A stretch of 5,868 nucleotides of DNA from a bacterium (GTDB taxonomy: Bacteria; Chloroflexota; Dormibacteria; Aeolococcales; Aeolococcaceae). Below the pieces are notes generated by a model. The model made no database searches. It was not told the DNA's origin and saw nothing but the letters and a program-made list of their open reading frames with translations. Positions 1 to 5,762 of the stretch are shown here, in pieces (position 1 is the stretch's first letter; each line of letters opens with the position of its first letter). Both the position numbers and the translations under genes were made by a program. The stretch lies in the NCBI GenBank assembly GCA_021850405.1, contig JAJZMA010000174.1:1-5868 (forward strand). Reading direction: 5' to 3'.

Positions 1-1227
1 CACGATCGTGCGGTCGGTACCGATGTACTTGACTCGCTTACCCCGGGACAGCAGCTGGTAAAGATTGTCAACGACGAGCTGGTGGCACTTCTGGGTGGAA
101 CAAGCCAGAAGATCATCTATAGCTCAACCCCCCCAACTGTCCTCATGCTTATTGGACTGCAGGGATCTGGCAAGACAACAACCAGCGAAAAGCTTGCACG
201 CGTCATCCGCAGCGATGGCCACCGGCCGATACTGGTAGGTGCAGACGTGTACCGGCCAGCTGCAGGAGAGCAGCTTGCAGTTCTGGCGGGCCAGGATAAT
301 TTCCCTGTAGTTGTTCCCCGGACAGGCGAGTTGCCCCTTGCCGTTTGCAAGCGCGGAATAGGAGAGGCGGCCAGGCTTGGGTGTGATGTAGTCATACTGG
401 ATACTGCCGGCAGACTGCAGATCGATGAGCAGATGCTCGAGGAGTTAAGGCAGCTTCGCAAGAGTCTGCGGATTGACCAGTCGATACTTGTGCTTGATGC
501 GATGACCGGCCAGGAGGCACTTGCTGTGGGCAAGCGGTTCTCTGAGGAGATCGGCATCACCGGTGTCGTGCTTACCAAAATGGACGGCGATGCCCGGGGC
601 GGGGCAGCGCTTTCCATGCGGGAAACGATCAGGGTGCCCATCATGTTCTGTGGCGTGGGAGAGCGCCCGGATGCACTGGAACCGTTCTATCCGGAACGGG
701 TGGCGTCTCGCATTCTTGGTATGGGCGATGTACTCACCATGATTGAGAAAGCCCAGCAGAACATAGATGCCAGGGATGCTGCGGAGATGGAGCAGCGTCT
801 GATGGCCGGCAGTTTCAGTCTTGACGACTTTCTTTTCCAGATGCGCCAGCTGCGCAAGATGGGTCCGCTCGAAGGTTTACTGGCCATGATCCCCAATGGT
901 GCCCAGATCATGAAACAGGCAGGCTCAAGGATGCCAAGTGAGAAGGATCTCGCGAGAGTGGAGGCGATAATCTGCGCCATGACTGTCAGGGAGCGGAAGA
1001 ATCCAGAGATTATTGATGGCGACCGTCGCCGCCGGATTGCCAATGGAAGCGGTGTTGCAGTGTCAGAGATTAACCGGCTGCTGAAGGATTTTCACCAGAT
1101 GCAGGCGATGATGAAAAAAATGGGCAACGTGCGTGGCGGGAAGGGTGGCTTGTATCGTACAGCCAAGGCCATGCGCCAGCTCAAGGGGATGGACATGACT
1201 GGTATGTTGCCAAGGGACTTGAAGTGA
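1..1227 (+). CDS. ffh: Signal recognition particle protein Ffh (SRP54 GTPase), 5' end missing
   Basis: This is the GTPase of the bacterial signal recognition particle, which binds 4.5S RNA and signal sequences of nascent membrane proteins and delivers ribosomes to FtsY at the inner membrane. The frame is open from base 1 and the first residues (DSLTPGQQLVKIVNDELVALLG) are already typical Ffh, so the GTG at 82 is internal; about 40 N-terminal residues lie outside the window. Visible motifs: P-loop GLQGSGKTTT (bases 154-183), DVYRPAA, DTAGR, TKMDGDARGG, then the methionine-rich M domain with FSLDDFLFQMRQLRKMGPL and the RNA-binding helix-turn-helix ERKNPEIIDGDRRRRIANGSG. The usual Ser before the Arg cluster (SRRRRIA) is Asp here. 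The protein ends with a short Met-rich tail (GMDMTGMLPRDLK). It stands at the head of the ribosome-maturation cluster, as in many bacteria. Identification is secure. Confidence 0.97.
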   Translation, partial: HDRAVGTDVLDSLTPGQQLVKIVNDELVALLGGTSQKIIYSSTPPTVLMLIGLQGSGKTTTSEKLARVIRSDGHRPILVGADVYRPAAGEQLAVLAGQDNFPVVVPRTGELPLAVCKRGIGEAARLGCDVVILDTAGRLQIDEQMLEELRQLRKSLRIDQSILVLDAMTGQEALAVGKRFSEEIGITGVVLTKMDGDARGGAALSMRETIRVPIMFCGVGERPDALEPFYPERVASRILGMGDVLTMIEKAQQNIDARDAAEMEQRLMAGSFSLDDFLFQMRQLRKMGPLEGLLAMIPNGAQIMKQAGSRMPSEKDLARVEAIICAMTVRERKNPEIIDGDRRRRIANGSGVAVSEINRLLKDFHQMQAMMKKMGNVRGGKGGLYRTAKAMRQLKGMDMTGMLPRDLK

Positions 1228-1389
1228 TTGCAGGTACATTTCGGTGATTCTGGAGGCAGGAACAGAGCCCGTAGCATGCAATATGAATAGTGGTGAAGAT
1301 GCGGCGGTCAGGCAAGGCAGGATAGGCAGACAAATGGATATGAGAAGTTCTTGTCAAAAAGGTAAAGCAACAAAAAACAGGAGGAACAG
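1228..1389 (+). other. ffh-rpsP intergenic leader
   Basis: These 162 nt separate ffh from rpsP. The strand is purine-rich, especially from about 1290, and becomes A-rich between 1355 and 1378, which would leave the rpsP ribosome-binding region unstructured. I see no GC-rich hairpin followed by a T-run, so no intrinsic terminator for ffh, and no convincing paired -35/-10 promoter. The genes may be co-transcribed, or the promoter may be too degenerate to see. A 37-codon frame at 1283-1396 has no Shine-Dalgarno sequence and was not accepted as a gene. Confidence 0.5.
1379..1384 (+). promoter_or_regulatory. Strong Shine-Dalgarno of rpsP (AGGAGG)
   Basis: A perfect AGGAGG lies 5 nt before GTG at 1390 and fixes that codon as the rpsP start. 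The same 5-nt spacing occurs before rplS (GGAGG at 3436-3440, ATG at 3446), which supports both assignments. The A-rich stretch just upstream probably helps ribosome loading (inference). Confidence 0.8.
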
Positions 1390-1869
1390 GTGGTAAAGAT
1401 CAGGCTTAAGCGTACTGGTACAAAGAAACGGCCATGCTACCGTCTGGTGGTGGCTGATGCCCGCAGTCCGCGTGACGGCAAGTTTATTGAGGCGGTTGGA
1501 TTTTACGATCCCCTGCCAACCCCAGCTGTAATTCGTGTGGATGCAGAGCGGGTGCAATACTGGCTTGGTAATGGCGCCCGTCCCAGCGACAGTGCAAGGA
1601 TGCTGCTCGAGCACGAAGGCATTTTGCCAAAGACGGTACGCGTGCAGGTGCCGTCAAAGAAGACTGCCGCTGCTGAGTCAGCCAGCAGCACATCCCGGCC
1701 CGCGGGAGCCACGACCAGAGATGGGCGGGAGGCGGTAGTGACGGAGGAGGAGCCTGTCGCAGAGGAGACTCTCGCAGAGGAGACTCTCGCAGAGGAGACT
1801 CTCGCCGACGATTCGGCGGCTGATGAGCCTGTTGCAGTTGCAGCTGCAGAGGGGCAAACCAGTGACTGA
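1390..1869 (+). CDS. rpsP: 30S ribosomal protein S16 with long acidic C-terminal tail
   Basis: S16 is a primary/secondary assembly protein of the 30S body. Residues 1-80 are a complete S16: [20 protein letters not shown], the DARSPRDG turn, the EAVGFYDPL segment, then the helical part ending near HEGILPK. The GTG start has AGGAGG 5 nt upstream. Family members usually have about 80-100 residues; this one has 159. The extra 75-80 residues are low-complexity and Ala/Glu/Asp-rich, turning strongly acidic from about residue 119. They include three perfect AEETL units (residues 124-138) encoded by a 15-bp tandem repeat. The tail is in frame to a TGA that lies inside the start of the next gene, so coupling to the KH gene is likely. 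The core call is secure; the role of the tail is unknown. Extensions of S16 are known in some lineages. Confidence 0.96.
   Translation: MVKIRLKRTGTKKRPCYRLVVADARSPRDGKFIEAVGFYDPLPTPAVIRVDAERVQYWLGNGARPSDSARMLLEHEGILPKTVRVQVPSKKTAAAESASSTSRPAGATTRDGREAVVTEEEPVAEETLAEETLAEETLADDSAADEPVAVAAAEGQTSD
1757..1805 (+). repeat. 15-bp tandem repeat, three perfect copies, in the rpsP tail
   Basis: The unit TCGCAGAGGAGACTC occurs three times with no mismatches and is followed by four bases of a fourth copy. The period is a multiple of three, so it encodes AEETL three times and leaves the frame intact. Perfect identity at the DNA level, including wobble positions, points to recent expansion by slippage or unequal crossover rather than old conserved protein sequence. 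Confidence 0.95.
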
Positions 1870-2110
1870 CGTTGCGCAATATCAGGAGTTGACCCAGTTC
1901 ATTCTGGATTCGGTCTTTGGGCAGGAGGCCGCAACTGCAGCTGCGACCATGGAGGATGACCGGGCTGTTGTCAGGATCACCGCTGCCCCCGAGAACATAG
2001 GAAAGATTGTTGGGAAGGGTGGGCGTACTATTTCGGCAATTCGCAGTGTTGTGCGGGCCGCTGGCCTAAGGAACCAGGAAAAGGTTTTTGTGGAGGTTGG
2101 CGAGGACTGA
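1862..2110 (+). CDS. khpA: KH-domain RNA-binding protein, KhpA/YlqC family
   Basis: This small single-KH RNA-binding protein (82 residues from GTG at 1862) belongs to the family between rpsP and rimM in Firmicutes, Spirochaetes and others; KhpA with KhpB binds RNA and affects cell division in Gram-positive cocci. The N-terminal helix ([13 protein letters not shown]) is followed by a strand ([18 protein letters not shown]) and the hallmark GXXG loop GKGG at residues 51-54, then [14 protein letters not shown] and the final strand KVFVEVGED. Start choice: GTG at 1862 has GAGGGG at 1849-1854, 7 nt upstream, and overlaps the rpsP stop by 8 nt. The in-frame ATG at 1823 would add 13 Gln/Leu residues not seen in the family and lies inside rpsP. 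The gene sits 3 nt before rimM. Its partner KhpB is not in the window. Confidence 0.9.
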   Translation: MTDVAQYQELTQFILDSVFGQEAATAAATMEDDRAVVRITAAPENIGKIVGKGGRTISAIRSVVRAAGLRNQEKVFVEVGED

Positions 2111-2113
2111 GCA

Positions 2114-2758
2114 ATGGCAGAAGGAAGGCTCATATGTGTGGGGATGGTCCGCCGCCCGCATGGATTACGCGGCAGCTTGAATATCGAGCTGTTTGGTGGC
2201 GATCCCGCACGCCTTCCAGCTGGCACGGTCTTGACGGCCCGGGGCAAAAGTCTCACTGTCACTCGTCTTGACCAGGGCCCACGGGGTAGCTGGATACTGG
2301 TGAGCACTGAGCTGACCAGCATTGAGCAGGCAGAGACCTGGAGGGGGGCGGATCTTTTTGTGGACCTCCCCTGTTTCCGGGGAGGTGTGGATACAAGCTG
2401 GTTTGTGGATGAGCTTATAGGGCTCTCAGTCTGCACAAAAGCTGGTGAGCACTTGGGAGTTGTTGTTGACGTGGAACCACACCGTGGAGCGGATCTTCTG
2501 GTCGTGAGGGCACAGGATGGAGATCGCAGGGCGGGGTCCAGTCGGACTCGCCGTGCTGCAGCCCGCACTGTGTCAGGGGGAAAAGTTGTGACGGATGGGA
2601 CAGGCGGCCCCGGGGATTCTTCCGTGGATTCTGACGCTACTTTGGGCAAGGGAAAGGAAGCTTTGGCACTTTCTCACTACCCCATGGTGGATGAGTTTGT
2701 GGAGATGGTGGACCTTGCTGCAGGAACCATCACGGTTAAGCCGTGGAGCTACCTGTAG
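2114..2758 (+). CDS. rimM: Ribosome maturation factor RimM, with an insertion
   Basis: RimM binds S19 and the 30S head and assists late 16S rRNA processing and 30S assembly in the cytoplasm. The N-terminal beta-barrel begins with the family signature ICVGMVRRPHGLRGSLNIELF (residues 7-27), and EQAETWRGADLFVD (71-84) is the typical end of that domain. The PRC-barrel starts at WFVDELIGLSV and contains GEHLGVVVDVEPHRGADLLVVR, then resumes at YPMVDEFVEMVDLAAGTITV to the C-terminus. RimM is usually about 165-180 residues; this has 214 because roughly residues 136-180 (2519-2653) are inserted between the two PRC-barrel strands. The insert is Gly/Ser/Arg-rich, then Asp/Lys-rich, with no recognisable motif. 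The ATG start lies 3 nt after the KH gene stop. The stop overlaps the trmD start by one base (TAGTG). Confidence 0.95.
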   Translation: MAEGRLICVGMVRRPHGLRGSLNIELFGGDPARLPAGTVLTARGKSLTVTRLDQGPRGSWILVSTELTSIEQAETWRGADLFVDLPCFRGGVDTSWFVDELIGLSVCTKAGEHLGVVVDVEPHRGADLLVVRAQDGDRRAGSSRTRRAAARTVSGGKVVTDGTGGPGDSSVDSDATLGKGKEALALSHYPMVDEFVEMVDLAAGTITVKPWSYL

Positions 2759-3423
2759 TGCTGCACGTTACTGTGGTTACAATCTTCCCGGAACTGTTTC
2801 CAGGGCCATTGGCTGCTGGGGTCGTTGGGAATGCGCTGGGCGAGCAGTTTAGCCTTGAAGTGCTGGACTTGCGGTCCTTTGCGGACCCGCCACATCGGCA
2901 GGTGGACGATGCTCCATTTGGTGGGGGTGCCGGTATGGTGCTGAAACCAGAGCCAGTGCTCCGGGCCGTGCGGCAGGTGCGGGCCACAAGACCAGCCGTA
3001 AGAGCTATCCTGATGTCACCACAAGGAGAGCGCTTCACCCAGCAGAAGGCGGCAGAACTTGCTGGGCAAGAGGAGCTGCTGCTGGTGTGCGGGCGCTACC
3101 AGGGGGTGGACCAGCGTGCCAGGGAGGAGATAGGAGAGGAGCTTTCCCTGGGGGATTTCATCCTTTCAGGTGGTGAGATCGCGGCGGCTGCTGTCATTGA
3201 GACAGTGGTGCGGTTGCTGCCCGGAGTGGTGGGAAATGATGCCTCACTTGTGGGAGAGACCTTTGGCGCTGTAGGCTTTGAACCACCTCTGTATACTCGC
3301 CCTGCTGTTTTTGAGGGGCGAGCGGTTCCTGAGGTGCTTCGAAATGGGAACCATCGTGCAATAGAGGAATGGCGAGCAGATCAGAGACAATCAGTGATGA
3401 AGGGCGCACGCCCCGCAGGATAG
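2758..3423 (+). CDS. trmD: tRNA (guanine37-N1)-methyltransferase TrmD
   Basis: TrmD is a homodimeric SPOUT enzyme that methylates N1 of G37 next to the anticodon using AdoMet, preventing +1 frameshifting. Starting from GTG 2758 (overlapping the rimM TAG) the protein is 222 residues, opening [13 protein letters not shown]; a GTG at 2743 would add five residues inside rimM. Conserved segments: [32 protein letters not shown], the trefoil-knot loop [24 protein letters not shown], the Arg of [10 protein letters not shown], and YTRPAVFEG...[10 protein letters not shown]...EEWR. Two positions differ from the usual consensus: Gln115 where most have Glu (E. coli Glu116), and Glu167 with Thr168 where most have Asp-Ser (E. 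coli Asp169-Ser170); Asp169 is the proposed general base. The C-terminal tail is somewhat short. The family call is firm; normal activity is likely but not certain. Confidence 0.95.
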   Translation: MLHVTVVTIFPELFPGPLAAGVVGNALGEQFSLEVLDLRSFADPPHRQVDDAPFGGGAGMVLKPEPVLRAVRQVRATRPAVRAILMSPQGERFTQQKAAELAGQEELLLVCGRYQGVDQRAREEIGEELSLGDFILSGGEIAAAAVIETVVRLLPGVVGNDASLVGETFGAVGFEPPLYTRPAVFEGRAVPEVLRNGNHRAIEEWRADQRQSVMKGARPAG

Positions 3424-3435
3424 ACGCGTGCAGAT

Positions 3436-3440
3436 GGAGG
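3436..3440 (+). promoter_or_regulatory. Shine-Dalgarno deciding the rplS start
   Basis: GGAGG lies 5 nt before ATG 3446. It favours that ATG over the in-frame GTG at 3428 and ATG at 3434, neither of which has a well-placed ribosome-binding site and which would add six residues (MQMEAT) absent from normal L19. Confidence 0.75.
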
Positions 3441-3445
3441 CGACA

Positions 3446-3973
3446 ATGAACCTGGTGCAGATTCTCCAGAAGGAGCAAGAGAAACAGTCCGTTCCGGTGC
3501 TCCGAAGCGGAGATACCGTGCGTGTGCATGTAAAGGTCGTAGAGGGGACCCGTGAGAGGATCCAGGTGTTTGAGGGCATCGTTATAGCACTCAAGGGCAA
3601 GACGGGACTTGGCTCCAGCTTTACGGTGCGACGGATCTCCCATGGCGTTGGAGTGGAGAGGACATTCCTGGTGCACTCACCCCGTATTGACCGGATTGAG
3701 GTGCTAAGACACGGCGATGTGCGGCGTGCCAAGCTGTTTTACCTGCGCGACAAGGTCGGCAAGGATGCCCGGATTCGCGAGAGACGGGAGCTTCCGCTTG
3801 GTGAGATGAGGGAGCGGGCTGCATCCGATGCTGAGCAGCTGGTGCCAGAGGACCATCATGAGACTGCCGCTATGGCTCCGCCAGTAGCAGGCGACGCTGA
3901 AGCCTGGGACGGTACTGGTGATGAGGAAGCAGAGGCACCGCTCAGCCCCGAGCCAGCTGCAGTAGAGCCGTAG
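3446..3973 (+). CDS. rplS: 50S ribosomal protein L19 with acidic C-terminal extension
   Basis: L19 sits at the 30S-50S interface near bridge regions. Residues 1-115 cover the whole family: [13 protein letters not shown] at the start, FRSGDTV-like [33 protein letters not shown], the signature [37 protein letters not shown] and [18 protein letters not shown]19 is commonly about 115-125 residues; this one has 175. The additional 60 residues are rich in Ala, Glu, Pro and Asp and contain almost no basic residues after about position 125, paralleling the tail of S16 upstream. The gene follows trmD by 22 nt and is the last gene of the run; the next gene is on the opposite strand. Confidence 0.96.
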   Translation: MNLVQILQKEQEKQSVPVLRSGDTVRVHVKVVEGTRERIQVFEGIVIALKGKTGLGSSFTVRRISHGVGVERTFLVHSPRIDRIEVLRHGDVRRAKLFYLRDKVGKDARIRERRELPLGEMRERAASDAEQLVPEDHHETAAMAPPVAGDAEAWDGTGDEEAEAPLSPEPAAVEP

Positions 3974-4195
3974 GCGGCAGCTAGATTCTGGGGTTCCGTC
4001 CCGCTCGCTCTGCCCGGGGCTTTCGGGGGCGACTGTCAGCGTCGGGCACGGGCGGCTGCATGTTCACCATTATGATGGGCTTTCCGCTCCAGCCTCGTGC
4101 CAGGGAGTCGGTAGCTGCAGTGGTAACCTGGTCCACACTGGCTGGTCTGTGTCCAGCTGTCTCCTGGGTAGCTGGACCCGAAGGGTGCGCTGGTT
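3974..4195. other. Convergent intergenic region, rplS to DedA gene
   Basis: This 222-nt GC-rich stretch lies between two converging genes. It contains the inverted repeat at 4151-4177 described separately and a weaker pairing of TGCCCG (4011-4016) with CGGGCA (4043-4048), inside which CGAC and GTCG (4030-4044) can also pair. No T-run follows these hairpins on either strand, so a classical intrinsic terminator is not evident. A 76-codon frame crossing from 4060 into the antisense of the DedA gene does not look like a protein. Confidence 0.5.
4151..4177. terminator. Possible bidirectional hairpin between convergent genes
   Basis: GTCCAGCT (4151-4158) and AGCTGGAC (4170-4177) form a perfect 8-bp stem with an 11-nt loop. 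It is 19 nt past the DedA stop on the minus strand and about 180 nt past rplS on the plus strand. Position fits a shared terminator for convergent genes, but neither side has the T-tract of an intrinsic terminator, so it may only act as an mRNA-end stabiliser or be incidental. Confidence 0.35.
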
Positions 4196-4855
4196 TTACG
4201 TCAGTTTGTTCTTGCCGGACGGCCCTCCCGTCCCTCTCGCGTGCTTCCTGGCGAGATACCAGTAGCGGTACCAGAGAATGGCAGCAATGACGGCGAGTAT
4301 TGCCAGGCCGAGCAGGATAAGGCCCACATGGGAGATGAATGCAACCGCAACATTGATGTTATTGCCCAGTATGACCCCAACTATCACAATGAACGGCACC
4401 CAGGTTACGGCTCCTGCAATTGAGGCAGAAAGAAAGCTGATCCGCCCCATCCTGTGAAGGCCCGCCAGGGGCCCGCCGAAAATGCGCAGGATTGCGATCC
4501 AGCGACCGCCAGCGACTGCCAGCCAGGCACCCCGCCTGGCGAACAGTTTTTCTGCCACTGCTACCTTTTCCGGGGTATAGATCCGGGCAACCACCCTGGT
4601 TGAGAGTAGCTGCCGGCCATATGTCGCCCAGATGTAATAGGCGGTCAGATTACCGAGAACAGCGGCCAGGATCCCATCGACGACCACCCCCCCTATCGAG
4701 AGGCGCCCCTGGGCAGCAAGGACTGCTCCCACTACGAGTGATATCTCCCCTGGAATTGGCACCCCTATTGACTCGATGAAGACACCAACAAACGGTATCG
4801 CGTAGCCGAAGGTACCTCCCCAGGCAAGCAGGCTGGTTGCGAACGAGGCGAGCAG
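4196..4855 (-). CDS. DedA-family integral membrane protein (SNARE-associated/VTT domain)
   Basis: DedA proteins are polytopic inner-membrane proteins; several members transport lipid carriers such as undecaprenyl phosphate, and others affect membrane potential and pH homeostasis. The protein has 219 residues if read from CTG 4855. Visible family features: EsigVPIPGE (Glu28, Pro33, Pro35, Glu37), the conserved re-entrant loop region; GRWIAILRIFGGPLAGLHRMGR with Arg118 and Arg124 spaced six apart, as for the essential Arg130/Arg136 of E. coli YqjA; and AGAVTWVPFIVIVGVILGN. The usual Pro of R[FY]xPxxR is Ala121. Hydrophobic segments lie around 15-36, 40-75, 142-165 and 172-198, followed by a short basic tail ending GKNKLT. 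No ATG, GTG or TTG lies in frame before GTG 4762, which would remove the conserved N-terminus, so a CTG start with AGGAG 7 nt upstream is preferred. Substrate cannot be assigned. Confidence 0.9.
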   Translation of the reverse strand: MLASFATSLLAWGGTFGYAIPFVGVFIESIGVPIPGEISLVVGAVLAAQGRLSIGGVVVDGILAAVLGNLTAYYIWATYGRQLLSTRVVARIYTPEKVAVAEKLFARRGAWLAVAGGRWIAILRIFGGPLAGLHRMGRISFLSASIAGAVTWVPFIVIVGVILGNNINVAVAFISHVGLILLGLAILAVIAAILWYRYWYLARKHARGTGGPSGKNKLT

Positions 4856-4862
4856 CTTGCAT

Positions 4863-4867
4863 CTCCT
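4863..4867 (-). promoter_or_regulatory. Shine-Dalgarno of the DedA gene (AGGAG)
   Basis: On the minus strand AGGAG is placed 7 nt before CTG 4855, the in-frame codon that gives a full-length DedA protein. The same AGGAG directly abuts an ATG (4862-4860) in another frame; with zero spacing that ATG is a poor start, and its 70-codon frame shows no DedA sequence. Confidence 0.55.
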
Positions 4868-4936
4868 TTTATTTGAACCGGGCCGTCAGGGCTAAAGGGC
4901 CTGGCTGCGGGACTGGCGTGCCGGTGCGGCGGCCAG

Positions 4937-4957
4937 GGAGGTCTCGATGTTACCTCC
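4937..4957. repeat. Inverted repeat in the divergent DedA/topA region
   Basis: GGAGGT (4937-4942) and ACCTCC (4952-4957) form a perfect 6-bp inverted repeat with a 9-nt gap. It lies upstream of the proposed topA -10 element and in the proposed leader of the DedA gene, so it could be a small operator or an mRNA hairpin; a chance occurrence cannot be excluded at this length. Confidence 0.35.
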
Positions 4958-4991
4958 AGAGCCTTAAAAGAAAGAGTATAGGAACCGGTAC

Positions 4992-5000
4992 TGCTATCAT
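4992..5000 (+). promoter_or_regulatory. Candidate extended -10 promoter of topA
   Basis: TGCTATCAT matches an extended -10 (TGn followed by a hexamer with five of six consensus bases). No good -35 hexamer lies 16-18 nt upstream, which is tolerated for extended -10 promoters. Initiation would be near 5006, giving a leader of about 40 nt before the topA ATG. Back-to-back on the minus strand, TATACT (4980-4975) could be the -10 of the DedA gene, also without a clear -35. Confidence 0.35.
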
Positions 5001-5045
5001 CTCCCTTTGGTGCTGTTGAAGCAGGTCATAGGTGAAGGCAGGTAG

Positions 5046-5600
5046 ATGGTACAACGACTGGTAATTGTGGAGTCCCCATCCAAGGCGCGCACGCTGGCGC
5101 GTTTCCTGGATAACTCATATACCATTCGCGCCTCCATGGGGCACATCCGGGATCTGCCCAAATCGACCCTGGGCGTGGACGTTGAGGCCGGTTTCAAACC
5201 CCAGTATGAGGTGATAAAGGGGAAAGAGAAACAGATCCGCGAACTGAGGGAGCTGGCCAAACAGTCCGACGAGGTGCTTCTTGCAGCCGACCCGGACCGT
5301 GAAGGGGAAGCCATAGCCTGGCATCTGGCCGAGGCGCTGAAACTCAGGAATCCGGAACGGATCGTGTTTCATGAGGTGACGCGGCCCGCGGTTGAGGAGG
5401 CTCTCGCTCACCCGCGGCAGATAAATCGCTCCCTTGTTTTTGCCCAGGAGGCAAGAAGGGTCATCGACAGACTGGTAGGTTACCGGCTCAGCCCACTTCT
5501 CTGGAAAAAGGTGCGTACCGGGCTCTCTGCAGGACGCGTCCAGTCGGTGGCAGTGCGGCTTGTCGGCCAGCGCGCGCGGGAGATCGTGGCCTTCAAGCCC
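5046..5600 (+). CDS. topA: DNA topoisomerase I (type IA), N-terminal fragment
   Basis: Topoisomerase I relaxes negative supercoils by single-strand passage. The first roughly 170-185 residues are clear TopA: MVQRLVIVESPSKARTLARFL with the catalytic Glu9 of the TOPRIM fold, ASMGHIRDLP, the acidic triad ADPDREGEAIAWHL (Asp82, Asp84, Glu86), FHEVTRPAVEEAL, QEARRVIDRLVGYRLSPLLWKKV and GLSAGRVQSVAVRLV. ATG 5046 has GAAGG (5034-5038) 7 nt upstream. After the VAVR motif family members read roughly VEREREI.AF.P.E[FY]W; here it reads GQRAREIVAFKPD and then becomes a receiver domain. The active-site Tyr region (MRTDS) is never reached. The frame stays open to the end of the window, so the true break is somewhere between about 5560 and 5603. 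The 3' end given here is therefore approximate. Confidence 0.9.
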
Positions 5601-5762
5601 GACATCGTCATCACCGACTGGGCGATGCCGATCTTCGACGGCCTCGAACTGACGCAGATGATCCGCCAGCCCGGTGCGAACGCCAATCCTTACGCCCCGA
5701 TCATCATGCTGACAGGGCACTCCGAGAAAAAGCGCGTGATGGCCGCACGCGATGCCGGCGTT
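5589..5762 (+). pseudogene. Response-regulator receiver-domain fragment fused in frame to topA
   Basis: The stretch FKPDIVITDWAMPIFDGLEL carries the phospho-acceptor Asp (codon 5616-5618) at the end of strand 3 of a CheY-like receiver, and is followed by the Thr of strand 4 in APIIMLTGHSE and by KKRVMAARDAGV. The expected continuation (a few residues, then the conserved Lys-Pro) is absent, and strand 1 with its acidic pair is absent upstream, where TopA sequence stands instead. Codons end almost always in G or C, more so than in the preceding topA part. The wording resembles receiver proteins of Alphaproteobacteria (inference from memory). This is a piece of a different gene, not a domain normally attached to TopA. 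Both ends are approximate. Confidence 0.8.

Noticed and set aside
117..644. 175-codon minus-strand frame opposite ffh
   Set aside because: It is antisense to the Ffh GTPase domain, has Ser-rich shadow composition and shows no recognisable domain.
1355..1378. TTGTCA at 1351 as a -35 of an rpsP promoter
   Set aside because: No -10-like hexamer lies at 16-18 nt downstream; the sequence there is A-rich leader followed by the Shine-Dalgarno sequence.
1283..1396. 37-codon frame (starting MNSGEDAAVRQG) in the ffh-rpsP gap
   Set aside because: It has no Shine-Dalgarno sequence, runs through the rpsP ribosome-binding site and ends just inside rpsP. Its composition only reflects the purine-rich leader.
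1882..2649. 255-codon minus-strand frame opposite the KH gene and rimM
   Set aside because: It has Ser/Pro/Arg/Thr-rich composition typical of a shadow frame, lies over two confidently identified genes and shows no recognisable domain.
4060..4290. 76-codon plus-strand frame after rplS
   Set aside because: It has no ribosome-binding site, overlaps the DedA gene antisense, and has Ser/Cys/Trp-rich composition unlike a real protein.
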